Notes: a model not told the origin generated them from the letters alone. DNA of 64,000 nt from Verrucomicrobiota bacterium (GCA_023457715.1 JAEWKR010000082.1:1-64000), one strand, 5' to 3'; positions 16,240 to 25,289 are shown, numbered from the stretch's first letter. Program-made: numbers and translations.

Positions 16240-17946
16240 TTAGCGCACCGGAATATCGATCAACGCCACGGACTGCCGCAAGAGCGGGAAACTGAACTCG
16301 GCGCTGCCGGCGGCCTGCCGCGCCGGCTTCAGGGCCTGGGGCTTCAGCGTGGCGGCGTCATGCAGGAGCGTCACCTGCTGGGGCCGCGGCGCCTGGGGCT
16401 CGCCGAGTTCGCGCCAGGTCGTGAACGCATTCGCGTGCCGTTCGTCGACGCGGGTGATCGTGGCGGCGGCGATATCGTGCGCGGAGGTGAGCCCCGCGAC
16501 CTGCAGCGTGACCGGCGTGGCCTCGTCAAAACGATCGGCCACGTCGTGATAATTCCACACGAGGATCCGGAGTGCACCGTTCTCCCGGCGGGTGGCCACC
16601 ACCCCGACGTCCGGGGCGTCGCGGCGGACGCTCTGCTCGATAATCTCAGCGGTCGGCATCATGCCGGACGACTCGGATTCCACGCGCATCCGGCCCAGCC
16701 GGGCGAAGAGCTTGAACGCGTTGAACACGGGGAGCGCCACCTCGTTGCTCGTGAGCACGCGCAGGCCGTTGAACCAGGGCTGGTCGTGAAAGGTGAATGC
16801 CCACGAAACGGCGCCCTGCAGATTGCCGCCGTGCGTGGCGACCAGATCCTGCTTCCGGAGGAACGAAGCGGCCGTGTACGAGGCGTATTGCGAGGTGCGG
16901 CGGTAATCGCGCTGCGGGTCGAGGGTGGATGGGCAGCCGGCGCAGCCTTCCGGATCCGACTCACCGATGTAGACGGGCAGCTTCGCATACTCGGGAAAGC
17001 GGGCGATAACGCGGCTGTAGTGGTCGATCGACCAAAGCTGGTTGCGCAGGTCCATCTCGACGCGGCCTTTTTCGTCGACGCGGGTGAGGCCCTTTGCGTG
17101 GTACGCCACGAAATCGAGCGGTGCCCCGACTGCACCCGTGGCGGCATTCACCCCGGATCGACAGTGCTCGAGGAAGGTCGCCATGAATTCGTCGCCCTTC
17201 TTCCATTTCGGATCGGTGGTGTGCGGTGCGCCGACACGGGCCTCCGGCACGACCTTTTTCACGGCGGCGGTGAAGTGATCGTAGAGGCGGCAGTAGTCCT
17301 GGACCGTGCCCTTGAAGTACGGCGACTCGGGCTCGTTCCACAGTTCCCACAGCCAGGAGGAAACCGCCTTGCGACCATAGCGTTCCACGCAATGGCGGAC
17401 CCAGGTTTCAATGAAGGTGCCCCATTTCACGTAATCCATCGGCGGATGGTAGGCGCCGCCCGAGAGGATGTCGTTGCCCGGCAGCCCGCGCTTGGTCAGC
17501 GACGGCGTGTACGGCTCCGGCTGGGCCGACAGCGCCTGCGGCATGAAGCTCGCTTGGACGAACGGTTCGATGCCCGGGCGCGTGAGTTCGTCCATGATCG
17601 CATCGATCCGCGTCCAGTCGTAGACCGGTTTCCCCGACGCGTCCTCGGTGTAGACGTTCGTACTGGACCACTTCAGCGCCAGCGTGCCGTCCCCGCTGGT
17701 GTGCAGGTGGTGCACGCGAATCCGGATCGGCTCGGTGTCGCTCAGCTCGTTCAGCTCGCGGAGCAGGTGCCTTCCCTCGGGCGTGAGCGTCGTGAGCGCC
17801 TCGTCGTAACCGAAGTAGTTCCAGATCGGACGGAGCTCGGTGGTCGGCCGGTCGGCGCGTACGGTCATCATGACGGCGGGGTCGGCGTGGAGGATGAGGG
17901 CAAGCGAAGCGAAAACCGCGAAGAGAAGGGTCTGCTTGAAGGACAT
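16240..17946 (-). CDS. GH39-like glycoside hydrolase, exported
   Basis: 568 residues from the ATG at 17946, which gives a signal peptide (SFKQTLLFAVFASLALILHA). A TIM-barrel glycosidase of the GH39 beta-xylosidase/iduronidase type is indicated by WELWNEPE with acid/base Glu205 and VYIGESDPEG with candidate nucleophile Glu329. A C-terminal beta-domain ends FPLLRQSVALIDIPV. It probably removes xylose- or uronate-like residues in the periplasm. It heads the minus-strand operon. A closely related C-terminus persists as a remnant at 2943-3060. Upstream ATG codons in the heptamer repeat were not used. Confidence 0.8.
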   Translation of the reverse strand: MSFKQTLLFAVFASLALILHADPAVMMTVRADRPTTELRPIWNYFGYDEALTTLTPEGRHLLRELNELSDTEPIRIRVHHLHTSGDGTLALKWSSTNVYTEDASGKPVYDWTRIDAIMDELTRPGIEPFVQASFMPQALSAQPEPYTPSLTKRGLPGNDILSGGAYHPPMDYVKWGTFIETWVRHCVERYGRKAVSSWLWELWNEPESPYFKGTVQDYCRLYDHFTAAVKKVVPEARVGAPHTTDPKWKKGDEFMATFLEHCRSGVNAATGAVGAPLDFVAYHAKGLTRVDEKGRVEMDLRNQLWSIDHYSRVIARFPEYAKLPVYIGESDPEGCAGCPSTLDPQRDYRRTSQYASYTAASFLRKQDLVATHGGNLQGAVSWAFTFHDQPWFNGLRVLTSNEVALPVFNAFKLFARLGRMRVESESSGMMPTAEIIEQSVRRDAPDVGVVATRRENGALRILVWNYHDVADRFDEATPVTLQVAGLTSAHDIAAATITRVDERHANAFTTWRELGEPQAPRPQQVTLLHDAATLKPQALKPARQAAGSAEFSFPLLRQSVALIDIPVR

Positions 17947-17963
17947 GGCGGGGATGGGATGGG

Positions 17964-17989
17964 AAATCTGAGATTTGAGATTTGAGATC
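17964..17989. repeat. Heptamer repeat (gatttga family)
   Basis: Three to four copies of tgagatt/gatttga directly upstream of the GH39 start. On the minus strand it reads ISNLKSQIS if translated, a pattern that would add a false N-terminal extension to the gene. Confidence 0.8.
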
Positions 17990-18160
17990 ACAAACCGGGG
18001 CAACCGCACAGTGGAGCGGTTCCTTGCCGCGCGCGAACCGGCGGTTCCGGTACGGTTAGATCAAGGCGCAAACCTGCAGGGGAAGGACGGCAGTCACGAC
18101 GGTTGCAGCGGGCCAAGGTGGCACCGGTGCTCCAGCCCCGTGGATTGGGAATCCGGTTCT

Positions 18161-18216
18161 ACAGGAGCAAACGGAGAAAACAGAGGGAAGGAGTGGAGAA
18201 TCTCAGTTGCTCCTGT
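18161..18216. other. Inverted repeat in a gene-free gap
   Basis: ACAGGAGCAA at 18161-18170 and its exact complement TTGCTCCTGT at 18207-18216, 36 bases apart. The gap 17990-18354 holds no gene. A weak REP-like motif (gcttcagcctggtgg, near 18319) also lies there. Confidence 0.5.
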
Positions 18217-18354
18217 TTCCTCCTGTAAAATGGGTTGGGCAGCAGCGCGCGGCCCAATCTTGCAGACTGAAGCATTGTACCGACCGACTCAAAAAGCGGG
18301 CTGCGTCGGTAGCACCAGAGCTTCAGCCTGGTGGCTTGGTCCAGGATGCCCCCG

Positions 18355-18862
18355 TTACTTCCTCGTCAACGCCAGCGGCGTCGCCATCAGTGACATGCTG
18401 TCCTTGCCGCCGATCTTGGTGCCGCTCGTTGCCAGCGAGCCTGCGGCACGGTCGCCCTCGAACCTCACGTGGACGAACACCTCTCGGCGCGCGATTCCCT
18501 CCGCCGCCACGAGCGGTCCCAGCAAGTGCGCACGCACGAGGTGCGTTGCCCGCCGGGGATCATCGCGCTGGAACCAGCGCCGTTTCGGCGCAATCCGCCC
18601 CTTCGTCAGCTCCGCATCGCCCACCCTGCCGGTCACCGAACCGTCGGGCCGGATAAGAAGCGACACCGGCAGTTCGCGCTGGCTGCACCAGGTAACCGCC
18701 ACCCGTGCGCTGCCGTCCCACTGTCCCACCCCCCGGCGGCGTGCTCGCGGCCTGGGCGGCCTGCAACGCCGGGCCGATCGCCAGCGCCAAACCCGCGACG
18801 AGTCGCCGCCAACCCAGCGGCCGTCCCCGTTTTTGTGCCTTTTCGTGTTTCTCGTGGCTCAT
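18355..18862 (-). pseudogene. Frameshifted small exported protein
   Basis: The minus strand starts with MSHEKHEKAQKRGRPL, then a signal-peptide-like segment (LVAGLALAIGPALQAAQA) in frame from 18862. About residue 46 it meets a run of six G at 18729-18734. The frame then continues uselessly, while the next frame carries a coherent sequence (VGQWDGSARVAVTWC through to MATPLALTRK, stop at 18355). Removing one G joins both into a protein of about 168 residues with 'LLIRPDGSVTG' and similar strands. It is the third gene of the DUF2157 group. It could be a true pseudogene, a phase-variable gene or a sequencing error. Function unknown. Confidence 0.6.
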
Positions 18863-18864
18863 TT

Positions 18865-18943
18865 CCGCCTTTCAGCCTTTCAGCGTTTCAGCCCTTCAGC
18901 TTCGCCTTTCAGCCTTTCAGCTTTTCAGTTTTCCAGCCTTTGG
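18865..18943. repeat. Octamer tandem array (cctttcag)
   Basis: About ten imperfect copies of cctttcag/gctttcag between the GDYXXLXY gene and the frameshifted gene. All units lie on one strand, so no hairpin is formed here. Confidence 0.85.
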
Positions 18944-18950
18944 CTCGCCC

Positions 18951-19463
18951 TTACGGATACGCCTTCCCATCCAGCAACAGCTGACGGATGTAAAGCCGGT
19001 TCACCGGGCTTACCGAGGCCTCCACCTCCATGGTGCTGAACCGCGGCGTCCCCTTCCCTTCCGGCACGAAGTATTCCTCGATGCCGTAACGGATCGTCGG
19101 CTGCCCGGAGCCATCGCGCCACCACCGTGCGACTTCGCCGCGCACCAGAAACTCATCCGGGCCGGCCACGGGACGCTCGGTCTGGACTGCCACGGCCTCG
19201 TAGTACTTGCCGTTGCGCGCAAGCCGCACCCACACCGACTGACCCGCCTTGTACTTGCTCAAATCCATCCCGGCTGGCGTTGAGAGATCATACCGCAGGA
19301 TCATGTAGTCGCCCCGCAGCAGGTCCTGAGGGTCGACCGGATGGGCCCGAAGCAGCACCACCGGCGCATGGCCGCGCACCTGTTCATGATACCCGGCCCA
19401 GGCCAGCAGGAACACCGCCTGCAGCGCCACCACCGTCCAGAAGATTCGTTTCACGATTCTCAT
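18951..19463 (-). CDS. GDYXXLXY domain protein
   Basis: 170 residues with an N-terminal transmembrane segment (IFWTVVALQAVFLLAWAGY). The signature GDYMILRY (about residues 51-58) defines the family, preceded by the typical LRAHPVDPQDLLR. The start overlaps the DUF2157 stop (ATGA), and in other genomes this family regularly sits next to DUF2157 membrane proteins, so the two act together. The biochemical role is unknown. Confidence 0.85.
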   Translation of the reverse strand: MRIVKRIFWTVVALQAVFLLAWAGYHEQVRGHAPVVLLRAHPVDPQDLLRGDYMILRYDLSTPAGMDLSKYKAGQSVWVRLARNGKYYEAVAVQTERPVAGPDEFLVRGEVARWWRDGSGQPTIRYGIEEYFVPEGKGTPRFSTMEVEASVSPVNRLYIRQLLLDGKAYP

Positions 19464-20662
19464 GACACACCCTCCTCCCGCGCGGTGCGCACCAGTCGGC
19501 GCCGTTCCCGTTCGAGATAGTAACCGAGGCCGAGCACCAGGATGCCGGAGACGATGAAGAACAGCCCACCTTCGATCAGCGTGCCGAAGAGCAGGAAATA
19601 GCGCGTGATGATGTTCACGGCGATCCCAACGATACCGAGGTTGATCCAGCTCTCACGGCCCGTCGCGGCACCCACCCGGACCATGCCCAGATTCAGCACA
19701 AACAACGCCACACAGGCGAGACCGCCGACCAGCCAGCCGCCATCCGCGAGGTTGAGTCCCAACAACACGGCAAGGATGGGTAGTGCGCCCGCGAGAAAAC
19801 CCCAGGCGAGTCCGCGGAGGTCGCTGCGATGGCGCCACCCGCCGTACGCGAGTGAACCAGCGGCGAGGAGCACCAGCAATGCGACCGGCACATGCTCGAC
19901 CTCCGGTGGCGTAAAGCGGGTCCAATGATGCGCGCTCCAGCTGAAGCCCACGAGGTAAAGCGAGGCTGACGCGAGCACCAATCCGACGGTTTCGTGCAAC
20001 CCCGCGAAATCGACCCGAGTCGTTGGACGCAGCGCGGCGCCGAAGCCATACCACGCCACGCCGATGAGATAGGCCGTTGCCGAGAAAATGATGAACGTGT
20101 CTCCGCCCCTCTGCAGCGCACACAGGCGGATCCAGGAATCCTGGGCGGCCATTTCCATGAACAGCCAGGTGGTCAGTCCCACGACGCTGACGAATTGCAT
20201 GCCCTTCGCGCGCACGAGCCATGGCAGCGCGGCGATGCCGACCCACCACAGAAGCACGCCGTTCGCGGGCCGGCTGTTGAGGTGGAAGATTTGGCTGACG
20301 AGCGCGATTCCCAGGAGGAAACACACGGCACCGGCCATGAAGAACGCATCCCCGAGGCGCGGGTAGCGGCCCGGCGTCACCTTGCAGCCCCAGCCGGCCA
20401 GGTGACAGCAGATCAACAAGGCCACGAGGCCGAGGATCTTCGTCCAATCGCCGAGCGCCTCCCAGTTCGACTTAATGACCAGGCTGACGCCGATGATGAA
20501 GAGCGCGCCGCCAATCAAGGCCAGGATGGCGAGGTAGCGACTGCCCTCGGCGGGCGAGTCCGGGTAGCGCGCCAGAACGGCGGCCCGCTGGTCGACGGAG
20601 ATAAGCCCGTCGCGAACCCACGCGTCACTTTCCTCGCGCAGGCGGTGTTCGAAGGATTTCAT
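19460..20662 (-). CDS. DUF2157 integral membrane protein
   Basis: 400 residues. A cytoplasmic N-terminal helix-turn segment (DAWVRDGLISVDQRAAVLARY) is typical of DUF2157. About ten hydrophobic helices follow, with YLAILALIGGALFIIGVSL as the first. The C-terminus is basic (YYLERERRRLVRTAREE). It is the first gene of a set with the GDYXXLXY protein and a frameshifted small protein. Function is unknown. Confidence 0.85.
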   Translation of the reverse strand: MKSFEHRLREESDAWVRDGLISVDQRAAVLARYPDSPAEGSRYLAILALIGGALFIIGVSLVIKSNWEALGDWTKILGLVALLICCHLAGWGCKVTPGRYPRLGDAFFMAGAVCFLLGIALVSQIFHLNSRPANGVLLWWVGIAALPWLVRAKGMQFVSVVGLTTWLFMEMAAQDSWIRLCALQRGGDTFIIFSATAYLIGVAWYGFGAALRPTTRVDFAGLHETVGLVLASASLYLVGFSWSAHHWTRFTPPEVEHVPVALLVLLAAGSLAYGGWRHRSDLRGLAWGFLAGALPILAVLLGLNLADGGWLVGGLACVALFVLNLGMVRVGAATGRESWINLGIVGIAVNIITRYFLLFGTLIEGGLFFIVSGILVLGLGYYLERERRRLVRTAREEGVS

Positions 20663-20754
20663 GCAGTTGTTCGCTCCGTCGTGAGCCTAGCAGAAAGCAC
20701 GAACCAACGGCTAATCGATAAAACCGATGACGGGCATTGGCGGCATTGATGGGG

Positions 20755-20779
20755 CGATGCGGGATGCAGGATGCGAGAT
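20755..20779. repeat. Short heptamer repeat (gatgcgg/gatgcag)
   Basis: Three to four copies of gatgcgg/gatgcag between DUF2157 and the GNAT gene. The same unit forms the larger array at 21718-21815, on the other side of the GNAT gene. The rest of 20663-20870 holds only a fragment of the cgtcccgcctgc repeat. Confidence 0.6.
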
Positions 20780-20870
20780 CCACGGTTGCCCGTGGTGGAA
20801 CGCGGCTGCAGGGTGGGGTCGCTGGATTGCCGTAGCGTAGGCGTCCCGCCTGCGATGATTGGCCAAGACC

Positions 20871-21641
20871 TCAGGAGGAGAGCACGTAGGTGAATTCGGT
20901 CACCCGGACCCCATCATCGGCGGCGAGTTTCTCTTCTCCCCTGCGCTCGAACCCGCACTTCTCAAGCACGCGGATTGAGCCGAGGTTGTGCTCGACGACA
21001 TGGGCGGTCAGCGGCCGCACCGTTTCGTCCCGGAGAAACTGCCGAACCGCCGCCGTCGCTATGCCTCGGCCCCAAAACTCCCGACCCAGCCAGTAGCCGA
21101 GAAGCCGCCCGCCGGTATGGTCGTCGGTCCAAGCGCCGATATTCCCGACGATTTCCCGGTCCCAGAGGATCGTTCGGGCCCTGGCCGCCGGGTTTGCGAG
21201 GATCCGCGTGTGCCAATGCGTCAGGAACGCCTCGCGCTCTCGCGCCGCAAATGCGGCCAGACGATTGGCGATCGGGTCGCGTTGGTGCTCGAAGAAAACG
21301 GAGAGATCGCTCGCTTCGACGGGACGCAGGGAGACGCGGTCACGGGCGTCGTTCGGGAGTGGTTCGCCAAGAAACGCGGCGATCACCGGCGCCACGCTCG
21401 ACGCATGCGTCTGCACCAGATCGTGGTCTCCGCCCGGCGCCACGTGCAGTGTGGCGTTCGGCAGCCGCGCGGCGAGGGCGCGACCGACAGCCAGTGGACT
21501 GATGGGATCCGCGTCGCCCCATACCAGCAAGGTCGGGATCGCGATTTCCGCCAGCCGGGCAGAGAGGTCGACCCGGCTTTCATTTCGTCCGTGCGAGGGG
21601 CTCGTCCGCGCTAAAGCCGACCGAAACGAGGCAGAACGCAA
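20871..21641 (-). CDS. Truncated alpha/beta-hydrolase tail fused to GNAT acetyltransferase
   Basis: 256 residues in the open frame. From about residue 30 to 90 it matches the C-terminal strand and histidine region of an alpha/beta hydrolase (IPTLLVWGDADPISPL; GGDHDLVQTH) with Asp and His but without the nucleophile serine part. Residues about 100-256 are a RimJ/RimL-like GNAT acetyltransferase (VSLRPVEASDLSVFF; YWLGREFWGRGIATAAV; NLGSIRVLEKCGFERRGE) with the acetyl-CoA motif region complete. The first ~25 residues look out-of-frame. The GNAT domain could still be made; the hydrolase cannot be active. The real start is uncertain. Confidence 0.65.
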   Translation of the reverse strand: MRSASFRSALARTSPSHGRNESRVDLSARLAEIAIPTLLVWGDADPISPLAVGRALAARLPNATLHVAPGGDHDLVQTHASSVAPVIAAFLGEPLPNDARDRVSLRPVEASDLSVFFEHQRDPIANRLAAFAAREREAFLTHWHTRILANPAARARTILWDREIVGNIGAWTDDHTGGRLLGYWLGREFWGRGIATAAVRQFLRDETVRPLTAHVVEHNLGSIRVLEKCGFERRGEEKLAADDGVRVTEFTYVLSS

Positions 21642-21669
21642 AACCGATAACCAGCAGTCGAGAAATCAT
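21580..21669 (-). pseudogene. Orphan signal-peptide remnant of a secreted hydrolase
   Basis: The ATG at 21669 opens a 29-residue frame, MISRLLVIGFAFCLVSVGFS followed by ADEPLARTK and a stop: a textbook signal peptide with nothing after it. It overlaps the start of the hydrolase-tail frame in another reading frame. I read it as the 5' end of the same secreted hydrolase, whose middle ~200 codons have been deleted with a frame change. Confidence 0.55.
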
Positions 21670-21717
21670 GGTGCAAGCGTAGGAGAGCGCAAAGCGGGAG
21701 ATGGGGACCTGCGAACC

Positions 21718-21815
21718 GATGCAGGATCCAGGATGCCGGATGCAGGATCCAGGATGCAGGATGCAAGATGCAGGATGCAAGATGCGGGAGACAAGATGCG
21801 GGAGACAGGAGGCAA
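21718..21815. repeat. Heptamer tandem array (gatgcag)
   Basis: About 14 copies of gatgcag with variants gatccag, gatgccg, gatgcaa and gatgcgg. It separates the VCBS protein gene stop from the decayed hydrolase gene start; the deletion in the latter may be related. Confidence 0.9.
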
Positions 21816-21843
21816 AACGCGGGCCGGAGAGCGCGTGATGGTA

Positions 21844-24204
21844 CTAGGGCAGCTCGTAGACTTCGACGAGCGCGACGCCCGTGGTATCGTTGGCGCCGCT
21901 GACACTGGCCGTGTAGGTGCCCGGCGCGAGCGTCGCGGCGACCACCGCGTCCTTGCTGCCCGCGACCAGGTCGAATGCGTAGACGGCCCGCCCCGCCGCG
22001 GCCAGTTCGGCGGCATTGTTGGCCGTGCTCCAGTTGTCGTTGGCGGCGACCTCCACCCCCGCGCCGGTGCGCACCACCAGGACGGGATCCGCCAGCACGC
22101 CCGCCACCCCATACCCTGACAAGGTGGGGCCCACCGCCCGGATCAACAGCCGACGGGGCGTGGTGCCGCTGACGTTGAAACCGGCGATCAGGATGTTTTC
22201 GCCGGTGCCCACCTCCGTTCGCGCCGAAGCATTGACCAGTCGCCCCGTGCCGGCGGGGGTCGCGTAGAGTTCCACCAGCGCCACGCCGGTGGCGCCGCCC
22301 TTGCCGGAGACGCGGGCGGTGCGCAGCCCGCTCACGGATTCCAGCAGCGCGGCGTCACGCGAGGCCGGCTCCAGCGGGAAGGCGCCCACCGACGAAAAAA
22401 CCGCTGCGGTGGCCGCGCCGGCGTGCCAGTCGTCATTCTGCACCACGACGGTGCCGCCGTTGAGTTCAAGCGTCGGATCGTTCAGCGCCCCGCCCACCCC
22501 GTAGCCCGTGAGCGTGGGCCCGATTCCGCGGATCAGGATGCTCCGCGAACCGTCGGCCACCACAAACCCCGCAATAAGACTGCGGTCACCCGTGCCGGCG
22601 AGGGTGCGGACGGAAAGGTTGGTCAGCGAACTGTCCAGCACCACCGGCTGATAGCGTTCGGCGGTGCCGCGGAGGACATAAAGTGTCGTCTCGTTCGGCT
22701 CGTTCTGCGGCCAGGCGCTGAGAGGCGTCCGCACGTGGGTCACGAACTCGATGTTTCCCGTGCCGTCGAGATCGATCGGAAAGCCCTCGTCCATCGGACC
22801 GGCGGCGAAATCCTTATAGCCCTCGAACCCCGCCAGCTGCCAGCCCTGCACCCAGGGCCGGGCCGCGCGGGGGAGGTGGGCGAACGTCCCATCGCCGCGG
22901 TTCAGAAAAACGGTGGAACCCGGCATGGCTGTGGCTCGCGACGTCAGCTCCGGGCTGTTCGCGTCGACAATGTCGACGAACCCGTCGCGATTCACATCCA
23001 CGAGGTGCAGCGAGCCTTCGCCAATGCCCACCCCGCCGGTGGCGACGTAGTCCTTGCGCGGATCCGTCAGGCGAGCGTCGGTCTCGTCGACGAAAACGCC
23101 CCGCCCCCGATTCACCACCAACCGCACCGCGCGGCCTTCGTAATACGGCTGATCGCGGGTGAGGCCAAAGACGAGGTCCAGTCGCCCGTCCCCCGTGACA
23201 TCCGCCAGCACGAGGTCATTCTGGCGCGAACTGATCGGCGCAAACACCGTGTCGGGAATCGTCACCAGATCCCGGTCGGACAGACTCCCGCTGCCGTTTC
23301 GGCTGAGGAACACATAAGCCAGGGGAATCGAAACATCGGTCTTGGCGTAGCACACGACCAGGTCACCCACCCCGTCATCGTTCAGATCCCCGATCGCGGA
23401 GCTCATCGGGAACGTCGACGCGGGACGGGCCAGGGGAGGCAGTTGGGGCGAACTCGCTGGCGAGAAGCTGCCCTGGCCGTCGTTCAGAAACACGAACCCA
23501 GTCATGTAGAAATCCACGTCACCATCGCCATCGATGTCGCCCACCGCCATGTCATGGCCGATGCCGATCCCGGGGATGGCGCCGCCGGCTTCCTGCCCCT
23601 GGATTCGATGCGAGGCGTCCTCCAGCCGGCCGTCCGGGCGGCTCAGCACGAGGAGAATCGGTTCAAACGAATTCGTGAACACCCCGGGGGCGGTGCGCTC
23701 GATCAGACCCTGCGCCCCGACGACAAAATCGTCCCGCCCATCGCCGTTGAAGTCAGCCACCCGGGTGCGGTACATGTGATACTTCCGCCGCGGCGCCGCG
23801 CCCGCCCAGACGTCGGGCCGGTGCACGAGCCGGCCCGTCCCGTCGTTGAGGAAGACGGTCAGCGTCAGCTCGGTCTGATGCCGGACCGTGTGGGGAAAAA
23901 TCGCCCAGCTGACGGCCAGGTCCTGCTTCCCGTCGCCGTTGAAATCGCCCACCGCGACATTGTGCAGGTCGGGCTTGAAATAGCCGGGGGGATTCAGGTC
24001 TTCATAGCGCGGATACCGCCAGCCGCTGTGCTGCTCGTCGAGGAGGAGCGAGCTGAAGCCGAAGTCATCGATCTTCCAGTAAGGGGTGTCGGCCGGGCGC
24101 TCGGTGGCGCTCAGGGTCCGGGGGCTGGGCCGCACCAGGTAGCTTTGCGCCAGCGCCGAACCGGAAAACACGAGGGTGAGAACGAACAGAACGAAACGAG
24201 CCAT
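21844..24204 (-). CDS. Exported VCBS/FG-GAP propeller protein with two C-terminal repeat domains
   Basis: 786 residues from the ATG at 24204, which gives a signal peptide (ARFVLFVLTLVFSGSALAQ). Six or seven VCBS/FG-GAP calcium-binding repeats are visible (VGDFNGDGKQDLAV, VADFNGDGRDDFVV, VGDIDGDGDVDFYM, IGDLNDDGVGDLVV, LADVTGDGRLDLVF, LVDVNRDGFVDIVD), an integrin-alpha-like propeller. The C-terminal third is two copies of a ~125-residue domain with ILIRGIGPTLTGYGV and LLIRAVGPTLSGYGV, both ending in TGVALVE-(L/V)-Y. It is a surface or secreted binding protein of unknown ligand. The longer frame starting at 24519 crosses the REP-like repeats and was rejected. Confidence 0.85.
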   Translation of the reverse strand: MARFVLFVLTLVFSGSALAQSYLVRPSPRTLSATERPADTPYWKIDDFGFSSLLLDEQHSGWRYPRYEDLNPPGYFKPDLHNVAVGDFNGDGKQDLAVSWAIFPHTVRHQTELTLTVFLNDGTGRLVHRPDVWAGAAPRRKYHMYRTRVADFNGDGRDDFVVGAQGLIERTAPGVFTNSFEPILLVLSRPDGRLEDASHRIQGQEAGGAIPGIGIGHDMAVGDIDGDGDVDFYMTGFVFLNDGQGSFSPASSPQLPPLARPASTFPMSSAIGDLNDDGVGDLVVCYAKTDVSIPLAYVFLSRNGSGSLSDRDLVTIPDTVFAPISSRQNDLVLADVTGDGRLDLVFGLTRDQPYYEGRAVRLVVNRGRGVFVDETDARLTDPRKDYVATGGVGIGEGSLHLVDVNRDGFVDIVDANSPELTSRATAMPGSTVFLNRGDGTFAHLPRAARPWVQGWQLAGFEGYKDFAAGPMDEGFPIDLDGTGNIEFVTHVRTPLSAWPQNEPNETTLYVLRGTAERYQPVVLDSSLTNLSVRTLAGTGDRSLIAGFVVADGSRSILIRGIGPTLTGYGVGGALNDPTLELNGGTVVVQNDDWHAGAATAAVFSSVGAFPLEPASRDAALLESVSGLRTARVSGKGGATGVALVELYATPAGTGRLVNASARTEVGTGENILIAGFNVSGTTPRRLLIRAVGPTLSGYGVAGVLADPVLVVRTGAGVEVAANDNWSTANNAAELAAAGRAVYAFDLVAGSKDAVVAATLAPGTYTASVSGANDTTGVALVEVYELP

Positions 24205-24285
24205 GGTGGGGGGCGCAAGGTAGTGGCCGGAGCATGACAGAAGCGAGCCCGGAGTCGGGACTGCCGCCGCGGCGGACGTCTTCCA

Positions 24286-24375
24286 AACGTACCGGCTGAA
24301 GCCGGCGCTACGGGCTGCACGTACCGGCTGAAGCCGGCGGCGATCTGGCATAGCGCCGGCTTCAGCCGGTGGGCC
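24286..24375. repeat. REP-like palindrome cluster (ccggctgaagccgg)
   Basis: Three copies of a motif with core accggctgaagccggcgcta: two direct (24286-24313 and 24318-24342) and one inverted (24350-24375). Each core is itself palindromic. They lie between two divergent genes. A near-palindrome TCATCCAGATGC follows at 24422-24433. Confidence 0.85.
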
Positions 24376-24509
24376 TCGTCGTGGACCCGGCGCGGTGACC
24401 GCACACGCGGCCGGATGCTGATCATCCAGATGCGCGGGTGCCCGCTTGCGCGCCGCAGTGCCCGCTGGTTTGGAGCCGCGGTTCGAAATCACCGTCGCAG
24501 CGCCCTCGA

Positions 24510-25289
24510 ATGAATCCACGCGCCGTCGTCCTTGTCCTGATCATCGCCGCGTTCCTGGGTGGCTACCTGCTCGGCCGGCGCTCGTCTCCGGCCACCGCCA
24601 GCGCATCCCGCCAATCACCTGAGCGCGATCCGTCAACGCCCCCCGTCGCAGCGCCAGTCGTGGCCGAGGACGCCCCGAGCGTTCCGCCGTCGGAAGTCGC
24701 CTCCGTGCCCACGGCGGTGCCAGGTCAGGTGGTTCCCGCCTCCTCCCTCGTGGAACTCAATGCGAAGTTGCGCCAGAAGTTCTGGTTCACGATGTTCGAT
24801 CATCAGGGCCGGATCGAGGACGACTTCGCCCATATCTTCGGCCTATCCCCCGCCGAGCGCGCGACCCTGGACGCCTACGCGGTCGAGACGCAGGCCCGCA
24901 TGGCCCAGCTCGAGGCTCAGCATGCGGTGATCACCGAGGAAGATGCGGACACGCTGACCGTCACGATTCCCGCGCTGCCGGAGCAAGGCGGCCTGCTCTA
25001 TACGCAGTTCGTCGAGCAGGTACGGCTGGTATTGGGCGAGGCGCGCTACGCCGCGGTGCGCGAGCTGAGTTCAAATGGCATCGAAGCGGCGACGCGGGGG
25101 CGGTTCGGGCTGAGCGAGACCGTGATCCAGCTGCATCGCAACGCGCGAGTCGGGAGCAGCACGTCCCAATGGACCGAGGGGTACGCGCGGTTCAAGGTGC
25201 AGACGATGCCCGAACTCCTCCGGCGCGACTTCCCGCGACTGCACGCTCGCCTGGAAGCAGAGGGACGGCTCAATCCGCCGCCCCGGTGA
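24510..25289 (+). CDS. Membrane-anchored periplasmic protein, unknown
   Basis: 259 residues from the ATG at 24510. There is an N-terminal membrane anchor (VVLVLIIAAFLGGYLLG, about residues 6-22), a Pro/Ala-rich linker to about residue 75, then a mainly helical domain with acidic and basic helices (AHIFGLSPAERATLDAYAVE; QLEAQHAVITEED). I do not recognise a family. The divergent position from the VCBS gene and the anchor suggest a periplasmic role. The earlier ATG at 24438 would precede the anchor with 24 odd residues and is less likely. Confidence 0.65.
   Translation: MNPRAVVLVLIIAAFLGGYLLGRRSSPATASASRQSPERDPSTPPVAAPVVAEDAPSVPPSEVASVPTAVPGQVVPASSLVELNAKLRQKFWFTMFDHQGRIEDDFAHIFGLSPAERATLDAYAVETQARMAQLEAQHAVITEEDADTLTVTIPALPEQGGLLYTQFVEQVRLVLGEARYAAVRELSSNGIEAATRGRFGLSETVIQLHRNARVGSSTSQWTEGYARFKVQTMPELLRRDFPRLHARLEAEGRLNPPPR

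Noticed and set aside
15904..17985. 693-codon plus-strand frame opposite GH39
   Set aside because: Complement of GH39 and its upstream gap; no recognisable motif.
17946..18009. Extended N-terminus of GH39 starting at 18009
   Set aside because: The extra residues come from the gatttga repeat (ISNLKSQIS) and precede a normal signal peptide.
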